From Bacteroidales bacterium (GTDB lineage: Bacteria; Bacteroidota; Bacteroidia; Bacteroidales; UBA3824): DNA of 60,794 nt. Below, in pieces: positions 17,626 through 26,122 of the stretch (its first letter is position 1; each line of letters opens with the position of its first letter). The stretch covers positions 1-60,794 of the forward strand of contig JAFXZT010000071.1 in assembly GCA_017541145.1 (NCBI GenBank), in the 5' to 3' direction. The translations under genes and the position numbers were made by a program. The notes below the pieces were generated by a model. It was given only the letters and a program-made list of their open reading frames with translations. It made no database searches and was not told where the DNA came from.

Positions 17626-19641
17626 TTATACGATTTCGATTCCCATTACCGTGATGTCGTCACGTTGTTCGCAATCGCCTTTGAATTTTACTAAATTATT
17701 CCAAATGTAATCACGTTGGTCGGACATATCAAGCAGAATAGATTCTTCAATTGTTGATATAAATCGTTTTGCCGTGTAACGTTTTCTGTTATCGTTGTTT
17801 TGATCGCTGATACCGTCTGAACTCATGTAGATACGGTCGCCAATGCTTACCGGTATTGTATGATCTTCAAAATTTACCGTTGCTTCGATATTTCGGAATT
17901 TACCGCCAATCTCTCTACGTGCTGTCTTGTAGGTAACTATCTTATTTTCAGCTTTTATATAGTGATAAACCGGAAATTTTGCTCCTTCGTATGTTAGCGT
18001 AATGTTGTCATCGTTTGTTTTGTTAATTTTACAAAGTACAGCTTCCATACCATCGTTGTTATCGGTTTCTTTTTGTTTTAACGATGTTCTGATTGCTTCG
18101 TTGAGTTCTTCAAGAATTTTTGCCGGAGATAATACTTTGTTCTGTTTTACAATTTGATCCAACAAGTTGATACCAATCAAACTCATAAATGCTCCCGGTA
18201 CGCCGTGACCTGTACAATCTATTACTCCGAAGATATGTTGTTGTGTGTTGCCTTCTACATTATTGTCGTACCAATAGAAATCACCACTTACTATATCTTT
18301 GGGTTTATATATTATAAAAGCGTTGAAATAATTGTTCAGATATTGTTCTTGCGGCAATGCTGCTTGCTGAATGGTTTGTGCATAACGTATTGAACCCAAA
18401 GTGTTTTCTTTACTTCGTCTCAATTGTTCGTTTATTTGATTGAGGTAAGCTGCTTGACTTTCAAGTTCTTCTTTTTGTGCATTGATTTCAGCATTTTTTT
18501 CGTTGAGCATTCCGGTTTGTTTCTTTGTAGTGTAGAAAAGTCTGGAAATTATTGCTATTAAGACAATTAACGCTGCTACAAATGCCACACCGCAATATAT
18601 AATTGTTGTATAATTAGAAATCTTAGAAATCTGAGCTTTTATCTGTTCGCTTTGTTTGATGATTCTGTCTTCTTGAAGTCTGCTCATTGTCATTTGTCCG
18701 AGAAGACCGTCGGCATTGTTAGCGTCGATTTGTACAGTGTTCAATTCAATAGTTTTTGGAACAGTATCGCCTTTAAGAATTTTTTCAGCTGTATTGATTG
18801 CTTCTTCGCTGCCGTCGGGGTAAAAGAATGTAGCATTAATTTTTCCGTCTTTTACAGCTTTGATACCGCCGTCTTCGCCCGCAGCACCGTCTGTACCGAT
18901 AATAGTAATTGTGTCGGGGTCGATACCCAAATCGGTGATAGCTTCCCACGCGCCGATTGCCATATCATCGTTGTGAGAATAAATTACATTGCATGTACCG
19001 CCGTTTTCAAAAAACTTTTTTACTTGTTTGTACGCGTTTGATTTGCTCCATTCGCAATACAAATTGCCGGTGTGAACATATTTTTTGTCTTTTATGCTGT
19101 CAAGAGTTCCGTTGAAACCTTTGCCGCGCTCTATTGTTGCAGACGCGCCTTTCTGTCCGTGGAGTTCAAGGATTCGGGTGTGACCTTCTGCTACAAATGT
19201 TAAGTAATTCGCTGCCTTTGAACCAATTACAGTATTGTCTGCACCTATAAAACATGTATAATCGTCTGTAGTAATCTTACGGTCGATACATATTACAGGT
19301 ATGCCGCTGCGATACACTTCTGAAACAATTTCAGTAAGAGCCGCAGCCTCGTTTGGAGAGACAATTAGTAAATCGATATTGTTGTTAACAAGTTTTTTGA
19401 TATCTTCGATTTGTTTTTCGTTGGAATTTTGACCGTCAGTCATCAAAAGTTCGATATTTCCTCTTTGCATTGCGTTTGCTTTGATACTGCGATTCATCTG
19501 CAATCGCCAAAATGTATCAAAAGCGCATTGTGACAATCCAACTTTATACACTTTTTTCTTCTCTTCGTTGCAACTGTTAATAGTTAACGCTGCGAAAAGT
19601 ATAGTTAGTAAACCTATAATATACAGTCTTTTACTGTTCAT
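17626..19641 (-). CDS. Periplasmic-binding-protein / SpoIIE phosphatase fusion receptor
   Basis: 671 residues joining a sugar-type periplasmic binding protein to a PP2C phosphatase. Residues 1-24 are a signal sequence ending INSC24, a plausible lipobox. Residues 32-318 form a type I (ribose/LacI-like) binding domain: SPNEAAALTEIV, ICIDRKITT, YSHNDDMAIGAWEA and IIGTDGA mark the hinge and ligand segments. A second membrane helix is at 344-370, followed by a coiled coil (375-425) and the SpoIIE/PP2C domain (430-671). The metal-binding motifs are intact: SGDFYW, DCTGHG, SSDGISDQ and QRDDIT. The likely job is ligand-controlled dephosphorylation of a cytoplasmic partner (typically an anti-sigma antagonist); no such partner is encoded nearby. 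A single PBP with no ABC transporter adjacent supports a sensory role. Confidence 0.85.
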   Translation of the reverse strand: MNSKRLYIIGLLTILFAALTINSCNEEKKKVYKVGLSQCAFDTFWRLQMNRSIKANAMQRGNIELLMTDGQNSNEKQIEDIKKLVNNNIDLLIVSPNEAAALTEIVSEVYRSGIPVICIDRKITTDDYTCFIGADNTVIGSKAANYLTFVAEGHTRILELHGQKGASATIERGKGFNGTLDSIKDKKYVHTGNLYCEWSKSNAYKQVKKFFENGGTCNVIYSHNDDMAIGAWEAITDLGIDPDTITIIGTDGAAGEDGGIKAVKDGKINATFFYPDGSEEAINTAEKILKGDTVPKTIELNTVQIDANNADGLLGQMTMSRLQEDRIIKQSEQIKAQISKISNYTTIIYCGVAFVAALIVLIAIISRLFYTTKKQTGMLNEKNAEINAQKEELESQAAYLNQINEQLRRSKENTLGSIRYAQTIQQAALPQEQYLNNYFNAFIIYKPKDIVSGDFYWYDNNVEGNTQQHIFGVIDCTGHGVPGAFMSLIGINLLDQIVKQNKVLSPAKILEELNEAIRTSLKQKETDNNDGMEAVLCKINKTNDDNITLTYEGAKFPVYHYIKAENKIVTYKTARREIGGKFRNIEATVNFEDHTIPVSIGDRIYMSSDGISDQNNDNRKRYTAKRFISTIEESILLDMSDQRDYIWNNLVKFKGDCEQRDDITVMGIEIV

Positions 19642-19963
19642 CCTTTATTCTCTAAAATCTATTTTTTGGCAGTGTAAATTTATTAAAAATTTATTTTGTT
19701 AAAAAGAAATTTAGCAATAAAATTACAAAAAGTTTGTTTTTTTTCGTAACAACTTGGTTTTCTGATTGTAAGATTAACTAATTACTTATTAGATGTTAAC
19801 ATTAATAGTGCGAATTTTTTTTATTACTTTGTTTGATATTGATATTCGCAGTTTTTTTCAGTTCGACTCTTTCATTTTAAAACACAACTAATCGAATAAA
19901 TAAATTTGTAGAATCGAAAACAAAACGCTAATTTTGTACTAAACTATTAAAAGCTAAGCAACT
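19642..19963. other. 322-bp divergent intergenic region
   Basis: AT-rich spacer between two divergent genes. I see the promoter at 19905-19936 for the right-hand gene and a weak TAAATTTA box on the minus strand around 19690. There is no ORF, hairpin or repeat worth calling. Confidence 0.6.
19905..19936 (+). promoter_or_regulatory. Promoter of the AAA/PD-(D/E)XK gene (TTTG-N20-TAATTTTG)
   Basis: Both elements are exact, TTTG at 19905-19908 and TAATTTTG at 19929-19936, with the ideal 20-bp spacing. The ATG is 27 bp downstream. It is among the best matches in the window. Confidence 0.7.
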
Positions 19964-21520
19964 ATGAGCGAGTTTGTTGATTACGGTAATATTGATTTTG
20001 AAAGTATAAAAAACAGCAATTTTATTGACAAGTCGGGATTGTTGAACGTCTTGAACAATACTATCGGTACAGAAAATAAATTTTTGTGCATTTCCCGTCC
20101 GCGCCGTTTCGGAAAATCCGTAGCGGCAAAAATGGCTTACGCCTATTACGACCGCTCATGCAATTCTGAGGAACTGTTTGAAGGTCTGGAAATTACAAAA
20201 TCGCCCGACTACAAAACTCATCTCAACAAATATCCGACAATTTATATTGATTGGAATAGATTTGCCAATATTCCTAAAAACGAAATATTAAAAGTTGCTC
20301 AAAAACGTTTTGTCGCCGACCTTAAAAAATCCTATCCATTTTTGGAGGAGCAAACTTCATTCGTTGATGCCCTCAGCGAAATAAATGAAAAGACCGGCGA
20401 CAGATTTATCCTTATCATTGACGAATGGGATATGCTTGTGCGCGATGTGGAGCAAGATGTTCAAGACGTGTATGTTAATTTCTTACGTGCGATGTTCAAA
20501 TCAAACAACGCCAACAAGTTGTTTCTCTTAGTATATATGACCGGTATATTGCCCATCATAAAAATAAAAACTCAATCAGCACTTAACAATTTCGTGGAGT
20601 ACAGTGTAGTAGACCCCGGCAATACGGCAAAATACTACGGCTTTACAGAACAGGAAGTCGCTGCCCTCTGCAAAGAGAACGATATGGATTTTGAACTGAT
20701 GAAGCACGCTTACGACGGATACATCATCGGCAGTGAAAAATCAATATTCAACCCGTTTTCGGTAATGCAGTCGATATTAAAACGCAGTTACAACAGTTTT
20801 TGGACAAAGACAGCATCGTTTATGGCTATTGAAACCTACCTGCACATAGATGCCGACAACGTTAGGTCAAAGATAATAGAAATGATGAATGGCGAATCTA
20901 TCGCAGTAAGAGTATCAAGTTTTCGCAACGATATGAAAAATATTAACTCGTGCGATGACGTGCTTATCCTTCTTGTTCATCTCGGATATTTGTCGTATGA
21001 TTCTGAAACTCAAAGTGTAACTATTCCAAATACTGAAGTTTCCGAAGAGTTTGAAAATGCAGTTAGTGTGGCGGGATGGGGCGAATTATCAAAGGCTGTT
21101 AATTCTTCACTTTCCCTTTTGAACGACACTATCAACCTCAAAAAGGATAAAATTGCCCGTGCTTTTGACGATTATCATTTTGAGGCATCGTCAATTCTTG
21201 AATTCAATGACGAAAACTCAATGCGTTGCGCCATAATTTTGGCATATTACGCTGCCAAACCGTTTTATAATATTTTTCACGAACTACCTACTGGTAAAGG
21301 TTTTGCAGACATCGTTTTTGTACCATTGCCAAACTCTCAACGTCCTGCAATAGTTGTGGAACTCAAATACGACCAGTCTGCAGACACCGCTATAAGTCAA
21401 ATCAAACGCAAAAACTATCCTGCAAGTTTGAAAGGATTTTCAAAACGAATTATCCTATGCGGCATCAATTATAATAAGTCAACATCAAAACATGAAGTTG
21501 AGATGGAAGTAATTGAGTAA
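19964..21520 (+). CDS. AAA-ATPase-like / PD-(D/E)XK nuclease-fold protein (DUF1703 type)
   Basis: 518-residue member of the family with an N-terminal AAA-like ATPase and a C-terminal PD-(D/E)XK domain, abundant and multi-copy in Bacteroidales and clostridia. The N-terminal YGNIDFESIK and FIDKS segments are family hallmarks. The P-loop is SRPRRFGKS (44-52), and Walker B is LIIDEWDML near 155. The C-terminus carries the nuclease-fold core ADIVFVPLP followed by AIVVELKYD, i.e. D, then ExK. The biological role is not established; the family is often strain-variable and near mobile DNA. It has its own promoter, and the DNA downstream is decayed and repeat-rich, consistent with an accessory locus. 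Confidence 0.88.
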   Translation: MSEFVDYGNIDFESIKNSNFIDKSGLLNVLNNTIGTENKFLCISRPRRFGKSVAAKMAYAYYDRSCNSEELFEGLEITKSPDYKTHLNKYPTIYIDWNRFANIPKNEILKVAQKRFVADLKKSYPFLEEQTSFVDALSEINEKTGDRFILIIDEWDMLVRDVEQDVQDVYVNFLRAMFKSNNANKLFLLVYMTGILPIIKIKTQSALNNFVEYSVVDPGNTAKYYGFTEQEVAALCKENDMDFELMKHAYDGYIIGSEKSIFNPFSVMQSILKRSYNSFWTKTASFMAIETYLHIDADNVRSKIIEMMNGESIAVRVSSFRNDMKNINSCDDVLILLVHLGYLSYDSETQSVTIPNTEVSEEFENAVSVAGWGELSKAVNSSLSLLNDTINLKKDKIARAFDDYHFEASSILEFNDENSMRCAIILAYYAAKPFYNIFHELPTGKGFADIVFVPLPNSQRPAIVVELKYDQSADTAISQIKRKNYPASLKGFSKRIILCGINYNKSTSKHEVEMEVIE

Positions 21521-21524
21521 CAGA

Positions 21525-21587
21525 AAAAAACGGACAAGTTATGAGCATAAAAGAATTTCAATTTTCCTTCTGTCCTATGTCCTTTTT
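21525..21587 (+). terminator. Possible terminator after the AAA/PD-(D/E)XK gene
   Basis: AAAAAACGGACA just past the stop can pair with TGTCC followed by a run of seven T at about 21575-21587. The loop is long, so the call is moderate. Confidence 0.4.
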
Positions 21588-21724
21588 TTGACTTGAAAAG
21601 TTATGCCGTTTTCAATAATTTATTAAACCAAACTTTTTTGACAAAGCAGTTTCTCGATTTTTGGAGTAAACATTTATGTGGAGAAATAGATTCTATTATA
21701 AAATAATCATAAAATAATCATAAA

Positions 21725-22370
21725 ATGAAAAAGTTTTTACCATCTATCATAATTATATTGATATCATCGCTATTTTTTACATTATTATGGTATTTTCAAG
21801 GATATGAAAATAAAATAACGTGTTCATTATATTATGGTATTTTAAAGGTTGTTTGTTTTGTATTTTTTTGGATTGGTGCTGTAAAATTTATTTTGAAATT
21901 AAATTGGTATGGCCCATTAGGCTCATTATTAGTACCTGTTTTTTGGTTCAAATAAATCTGCTGATTTATACTGTAAATTACATAAAAATGACGGTTATTA
22001 CATTATACCGGCAGTTAAGAAAGATTTTACAATGCTCTGTGAGTTTGGTTGGAAGTTTAATTTCTTAATAGGTAATAAACTTTTGTATAATAGTCAGACA
22101 GAGTTTGTGCAAAGTTCTGATACAATTCTTATTGGAATTATGAAAGAAGCAAGAATTAATAGGTGTTTTACATTTAAAAAATATCCGACTCATGAAGAAA
22201 TAGAACATGCAAAAAAAGGATGGTATATGGAAGGTGATACAGAAAAGCCGTTTAATAAATATGCATATCTGTTTTTTAAAGCAATAATTTTAAAACAGGA
22301 TAGTATAGGAAAAGCAGAAGCTAGTAAACCGAAAGGGAGATGGGCTAAATATGAACAAAATAAAAAATAA
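21725..22370 (+). pseudogene. Probable frameshifted small membrane protein gene
   Basis: Two reading frames join end to end. 21725-21955 encodes 76 residues with two hydrophobic segments (MKKFLPSIIIILISSLFF start), ending at a TAA just after a run of six T. From about 21933 the next frame is open, without a start of its own, through to 22370, reading GSNKSADLYCKLHK and then a soluble, Lys-rich tail. One base removed from the T6 run near 21938-21944 would fuse them into one protein of about 210 residues. I do not recognise the family. A sequencing error in the homopolymer or two separate genes are alternatives. It is flanked by the DUF1703-type gene and the minisatellite. Confidence 0.45.
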
Positions 22371-22514
22371 ACACAAAACAATGAAAATCGATTTTTTATT
22401 ATTTCTTTGTTTGTGTTTACCGTGGTAGAATTTAATCGCTGTGGTTGTCAAAAATAAAAATTTGTACACCTACATAAAAGAATTTCAAAAGTAGAAATTA
22501 AAATCTGTATAGTC

Positions 22515-22892
22515 GCGCAACTCAATTTTAATTTTGAAATGGATTCGTGCAGTGTTGCGCAAGTCAATTTTAATTTTGAAATGCACTTGAGTAGTGCTGC
22601 GCAACTCAATTTTAATTTTGAAATGCACTTGTGCAGCGTTGCGCAACTCAATTTTAATTTTGAAATGCACTTGAGTAGTGCTGCGCAAGTCAATTTCAAT
22701 TTTGAAATGGTGTTGAGTAGCGTTGCGCAAATCAATTTTCGACTTGAGATGTACAGTAAACTTATCACAAAAGTCAATTTTGATTTTTTTTTGCACTTGA
22801 AATGACCTACAAAAATCAATTTTTGATTTGAGATGTACAAGAAACTTATTACGCAAATCCATTTTGATTTTGTTTTGCACTTGCGCAGCCTT
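22515..22892. repeat. 42-bp minisatellite, nine units
   Basis: Units start at 22515, 22557, 22599, 22641, 22683, 22725, 22767, 22809 and 22851, all exactly 42 bp. Each begins with GCGCAA(C/G)TCAATTTTAA or a decayed version. The first five are close copies and the last four are divergent but keep the register. Variants alternate: units 2 and 4 share TTGAGTAGTGCT and units 1 and 3 share GTGCAG(T/C)GTT; units 6 and 8, and 7 and 9, also pair. This shows an 84-bp higher-order repeat. On the plus strand it would encode a 14-residue repeat around LNFNFEMHL. Confidence 0.9.
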
Positions 22893-23191
22893 ACATGAAA
22901 CATTTCAAACTTGCGATGTATATGGAATTGACTGCATATTTCCATTTTCAAAATGATTTTTATTTTATGACATGTTACATCTTTTGGTTTCTGAATATAA
23001 AATTGTTTTTTGCATCATTACAAATTTTCATTTTCAACAAAAAAATTAATTCCGTACTATTTCCGCACATCATGAGCTAACACGTTGTGAAATAGCGTGT
23101 TATTTCGTATTATTAGTTTTATTCTTTGCCTAAAAAATTAAAATATTGGGTGTGCCTAAATGAGAGCCGTGTACAAATTCGGAAAGGTTAT

Positions 23192-23226
23192 AAAAAAAAA
23201 GCAATGAACCGAAGTTCATTGCTTTT
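23192..23226 (-). terminator. Terminator of tRNA-Leu with UUCG tetraloop
   Basis: On the minus strand a perfect 13-bp stem AAAAGCAATGAAC / GTTCATTGCTTTT closes a C(UUCG)G tetraloop and is followed by a run of T (complement of 23192-23200). It starts one base past the tRNA 3' end. Confidence 0.9.
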
Positions 23227-23227
23227 G

Positions 23228-23311
23228 TACCCCAGGCCGGGATCGAACCGGCAAGGATGTTACTCCATTGGTGTTTGAGACCAACGCGTCTACCAATTCC
23301 GCCACCAGGGC
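23228..23311 (-). tRNA. tRNA-Leu (anticodon CAA)
   Basis: 84-nt class II tRNA without encoded CCA. Acceptor strand GCCCTGG pairs with CTGGGGT (one GU at each end region), then discriminator A. The D arm has GGTAGACGC, and the anticodon arm is TTGGT-CTCAAAC-ACCAA, giving U33 and anticodon CAA (reads UUG). There is a long variable arm, and the T arm is GCCGG-TTCGATC-CCGGC. It lies 49 bp downstream of the flippase-like gene on the same strand and has its own strong terminator. Confidence 0.95.
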
Positions 23312-23359
23312 AATTGTTGTTTTGTTTCAACGATGCAAAGGTATGTACTATTTTGGATT

Positions 23360-24337
23360 CTACCAAATTTTTTCGGAATTTTTTTTGTGTTTTTTTTCTG
23401 AAATATACAATGTCACACCGTAAATGGCTGGTATCAATAGATTTATAGTCCATAAAAAAATTGAAGAAATTGTGGGTGATGTGAAGTCTTCGGTGTACTT
23501 TTTTAGTACAATTACGGTTGCGGAACATCTTACGCCCAATTCTGCAAGTGCCGGTCGCGGTATAAAACTCATCATCGCGTATATTAAAAATACTGACATC
23601 AAGCCTTCCAAATAGTTGATGTCTATTCCAAAAGCTCTGATTGCTAAATAGTTTTGTGTGGAATAAACGATGTAGCGTATTAATGAGAGTAATATTATTT
23701 GTGATTTTTGTTTTGTATCGTACTTGCAAAAAAATTGCAGTTTGCTTAAAATCCCTTTCGAGGTCTGACTTTTTTTTACAAATGGTATTGTGTATTTCGG
23801 AAACCAGTATACAAGTAATACGACGATTGAAATTGTAAAACCGGTAATAATAAACCAATTGCTAACCAAGAAGTTGGCTTCTTGCAGATTTATATTACAG
23901 ATTTTGAAATACAAACATGATATTGTACCGCAAAACATCATAATCGGCATTTGCGACAATCCGCAATATGCAGTGGCGAGAGCTCCTGAAATTCTGTTTT
24001 CGGGATTCAATACCGATGGTCTTCCGATTGCTTCGCCGATTCTGTTAGGCGTAAATATCGATGGTGGAATTCCTTTTAAAACACCGTTTATTGCCTCGCG
24101 TGTTGAGATTTTTTGTATCGGAAGCAATGATGTTTTCCATTTTGCTGATTCAAGATACCAATTCAGCGGTACGAGCAATATGGCTGTTATCAGTGGTAAA
24201 TAACTGATAACTATTTTGTTGCTGTCTAAATCTTTTATTTTTTCAAAATGACCTTTTGATACATAGTACAACCCGATGTAAAATGCTATTACAAGTATTA
24301 TTCTGATTGTTTTTTTAGTTTTGTGTGACAGGTTCAT
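23360..24337 (-). CDS. Flippase-like (LPG synthase TM-domain, UPF0104) membrane protein, second copy
   Basis: 325-residue multispan membrane protein of the lysylphosphatidylglycerol-synthase transmembrane (flippase-like) superfamily. It has about eight hydrophobic segments; the TPNRIGEAIGRPSVL stretch (about 96-110) and PRPALAELGVR (near 262) correspond to the superfamily's conserved P-x-R-x-G-E and P-x-x-x-G-x-x-E loops. It lacks the soluble aminoacyl-transferase domain of MprF, so lysinylation is not expected; such stand-alone domains are thought to move lipids or lipid-linked glycans. Its ATG lies inside the 3' end of the preceding related gene (23-bp overlap), implying coupled translation. 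Confidence 0.8.
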   Translation of the reverse strand: MNLSHKTKKTIRIILVIAFYIGLYYVSKGHFEKIKDLDSNKIVISYLPLITAILLVPLNWYLESAKWKTSLLPIQKISTREAINGVLKGIPPSIFTPNRIGEAIGRPSVLNPENRISGALATAYCGLSQMPIMMFCGTISCLYFKICNINLQEANFLVSNWFIITGFTISIVVLLVYWFPKYTIPFVKKSQTSKGILSKLQFFCKYDTKQKSQIILLSLIRYIVYSTQNYLAIRAFGIDINYLEGLMSVFLIYAMMSFIPRPALAELGVRCSATVIVLKKYTEDFTSPTISSIFLWTINLLIPAIYGVTLYISEKKHKKNSEKIW

Positions 24338-25346
24338 TTTTTGATTTAGGCTTGTAGTTTTTGTTGATAAGCGGCAACAACATCAGCATAGCAAATCCTC
24401 CGATAAGGAATGTAACATCCTGAACTCCATGTGTTACCAACGCAAATGCTCTTCCGTCGGGATCTTTGTCTACTCCATAAAGTGCCAACAATTCTATCGC
24501 GAGAAAATGCCATGTTCCCATTCCGCCCGGTGATGGTACTACAACACCGTATGTGCTTAGTACAAAAACTGTTAACGCACAACTTGCCGTTAGATGGTCG
24601 GTAAATGAGAATGCTTGGAATGCAAGATAGATGTCAAAATAATAAACGAAATTAATAAATAATGTGTGTAATATAAATTGTGTACGTTTTTTTAGTTTCA
24701 AGATTGTAAAAACTCCTTGTTTGAAGTTTTTTATTGTTGAACTTATTTTTTCACCTATTCCGAAAATATTTTTTTTGATTACAAATTTTATTGCAAAAAT
24801 TCCGGCGATTGCTAAAATTACAAGTGCAGCGATAATCCACGGAATATTGTTTTCCATCTCAACAAGTCTTTCGCCGATAGAGGGATTTTCGTTTAATATT
24901 TGCGTAATTATATTGGATTGTGTAGCAAATACAACAATTGTAAGAGCCAGAAATACAAGCATATCGGCAATACGTTCTGTAACAACCGTACCAAAACTTA
25001 CTGCAAAAGGAATTCCTTCGTATTTACTTGTAATACCGCATCTTATAAATTCTCCTGAGCGCGGTATCGCCATATTGGAGAGATACATAATCATTACCGA
25101 TGAAAACATATTGACATCTCGTGGCGAATATCCGCAGGGTTCGAGTAAAAGTCGCCATCTCATTCCCCGGCTGTAATGTCCTATTAATCCTAAAATCAAT
25201 GATAGAATTATCCAGCTCCATTTGGTATTCTTTATAGCATTTAGCATTGAATCAATATCTTGACCTCTGTAGGCAAGCCAAAAAATAAAAATACCTATAG
25301 CAAAAAATACAATAATTTTCAGAGCTGTTTTCAAATTTTTGTTCAT
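24315..25346 (-). CDS. Flippase-like (LPG synthase TM-domain, UPF0104) membrane protein, first copy
   Basis: 343-residue multispan membrane protein of the same superfamily as its downstream neighbour, but closer to the consensus: AIPRSGEFIRCGITSKYEGIPF (about 94-115) and the PSPGGMGTWHF loop near 274-284 are the classic conserved loops. Both copies show the same order of helices and may act as a pair. The inferred role is lipid or polyprenyl-linked substrate translocation across the inner membrane; the substrate is unknown. A -7 box TAACTTTG lies 26 bp upstream, divergent from the promoter of the secreted-protein gene at 25428. Confidence 0.85.
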   Translation of the reverse strand: MNKNLKTALKIIVFFAIGIFIFWLAYRGQDIDSMLNAIKNTKWSWIILSLILGLIGHYSRGMRWRLLLEPCGYSPRDVNMFSSVMIMYLSNMAIPRSGEFIRCGITSKYEGIPFAVSFGTVVTERIADMLVFLALTIVVFATQSNIITQILNENPSIGERLVEMENNIPWIIAALVILAIAGIFAIKFVIKKNIFGIGEKISSTIKNFKQGVFTILKLKKRTQFILHTLFINFVYYFDIYLAFQAFSFTDHLTASCALTVFVLSTYGVVVPSPGGMGTWHFLAIELLALYGVDKDPDGRAFALVTHGVQDVTFLIGGFAMLMLLPLINKNYKPKSKNEPVTQN

Positions 25347-25371
25347 CGGATTCTTGATTGAAAATTTTTTG

Positions 25372-25379
25372 CAAAGTTA
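25372..25379 (-). promoter_or_regulatory. -7 promoter box (TAACTTTG) for the flippase-like pair
   Basis: Exact TAnnTTTG on the minus strand, 26 bp upstream of the ATG at 25346. No convincing -33. Confidence 0.5.
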
Positions 25380-25403
25380 ATGGTTTATTGCGAAAAAAGA
25401 TTT

Positions 25404-25411
25404 TATCTTTG
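25404..25411 (+). promoter_or_regulatory. -7 promoter box (TATCTTTG) for the secreted-protein gene
   Basis: Exact TAnnTTTG 17 bp upstream of the ATG at 25428. It also places the transcription start downstream of an open ATG at 25380 and so supports the shorter protein. Confidence 0.5.
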
Positions 25412-25427
25412 GATAAAATTTCCTGTT

Positions 25428-26093
25428 ATGAAAACAAACTATTTGTTAACATCATTATTAGTAGTAATCATAGGATTACAGAGCTCGGCTCAGACTTTCT
25501 CTCACAAGGAAGTTTATGACACGGATTTTACATTTACCGATGGTATTTATCTTACCAAAGATGATTTCCGTTTGAACAAGCCGATAGAGAAATCACGGAT
25601 TAACAGTAATTTAGATCCCGATGATTTAACTTATTTTGAACATCTTGTAGAACAAAAAACAATATCAATATTTGATAATGTAGGTTCGGAGACAATAGTA
25701 GATGTTTCCAAAATATTCGGTTTTTGTTCATCGGGAACGGTATACGTATTACACAATTCTACATTTTCTCGGGTCGGAATTATCGGAAGTATTTGTCATT
25801 TCTTGGGATCCAAAACGGTTTTCAATCCGATATATTCTCCGTATTGGGGGATGTACGGACGTATGCCATATACTCAATCTACTACAACCGAACCTCAAGA
25901 ATATTTTTTGGTTTTTGAGACGGGAGAAATTATGGAATATACTTCTGACAATTTGTTGATAATTTTGAAATCCGATCCTGCGCTTCACGACGAGTTTGCA
26001 GAATTGTCAAGGAAGAAACGTAATTCCAAAATATTTTATTACATGCGACAGTACAACGATAAACATCCGTTGTATATTCCGGTATATGAATAA
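25428..26093 (+). CDS. Secreted hypothetical protein
   Basis: I do not recognise the family. The ATG at 25428 gives 221 residues starting MKTNYLLTSLLVVIIGLQSSAQ, a clear signal peptide; an in-frame ATG at 25380 would add 16 residues, but it lies upstream of the -7 box. The mature part contains the DGIYLTKDDFRLNKP motif, which resembles short repeats in Bacteroidetes secreted proteins of unknown function, plus an aromatic-rich middle and a C-terminal KKRNSKIFYYMRQYNDKHPL tail. The next gene, also secreted, follows after 29 bp, so they probably form an operon. Confidence 0.75.
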   Translation: MKTNYLLTSLLVVIIGLQSSAQTFSHKEVYDTDFTFTDGIYLTKDDFRLNKPIEKSRINSNLDPDDLTYFEHLVEQKTISIFDNVGSETIVDVSKIFGFCSSGTVYVLHNSTFSRVGIIGSICHFLGSKTVFNPIYSPYWGMYGRMPYTQSTTTEPQEYFLVFETGEIMEYTSDNLLIILKSDPALHDEFAELSRKKRNSKIFYYMRQYNDKHPLYIPVYE

Positions 26094-26122
26094 TTTATCT
26101 ATCAACTAATAAATTTACATCT

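Larger units (their letters stand above)
22371..23227. other. 857-bp stretch without a convincing gene
   Basis: It holds the 42-bp minisatellite (22515-22892) and AT-rich sequence. The open frames across the minisatellite exist on both strands because the period is a multiple of three; none has convincing coding context. From 22893 to 23190 I see nothing beyond a short inverted repeat (AACACG/CGTGTT near 23079-23101). Confidence 0.6.

Noticed and set aside
22368-22420. Terminator-like AAACACAAA / TTTGTGTTT pairing after the frameshifted gene
   Set aside because: The loop is long, the stem is all A-T with a mismatch and no T-run follows, so it is not better than chance in this AT-rich stretch.
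22448-22951. 167-residue minus-strand ORF and overlapping plus/minus ORFs over the minisatellite
   Set aside because: They are open because the 42-bp period is a multiple of three; no promoter, start context or homologous domain supports any of them.
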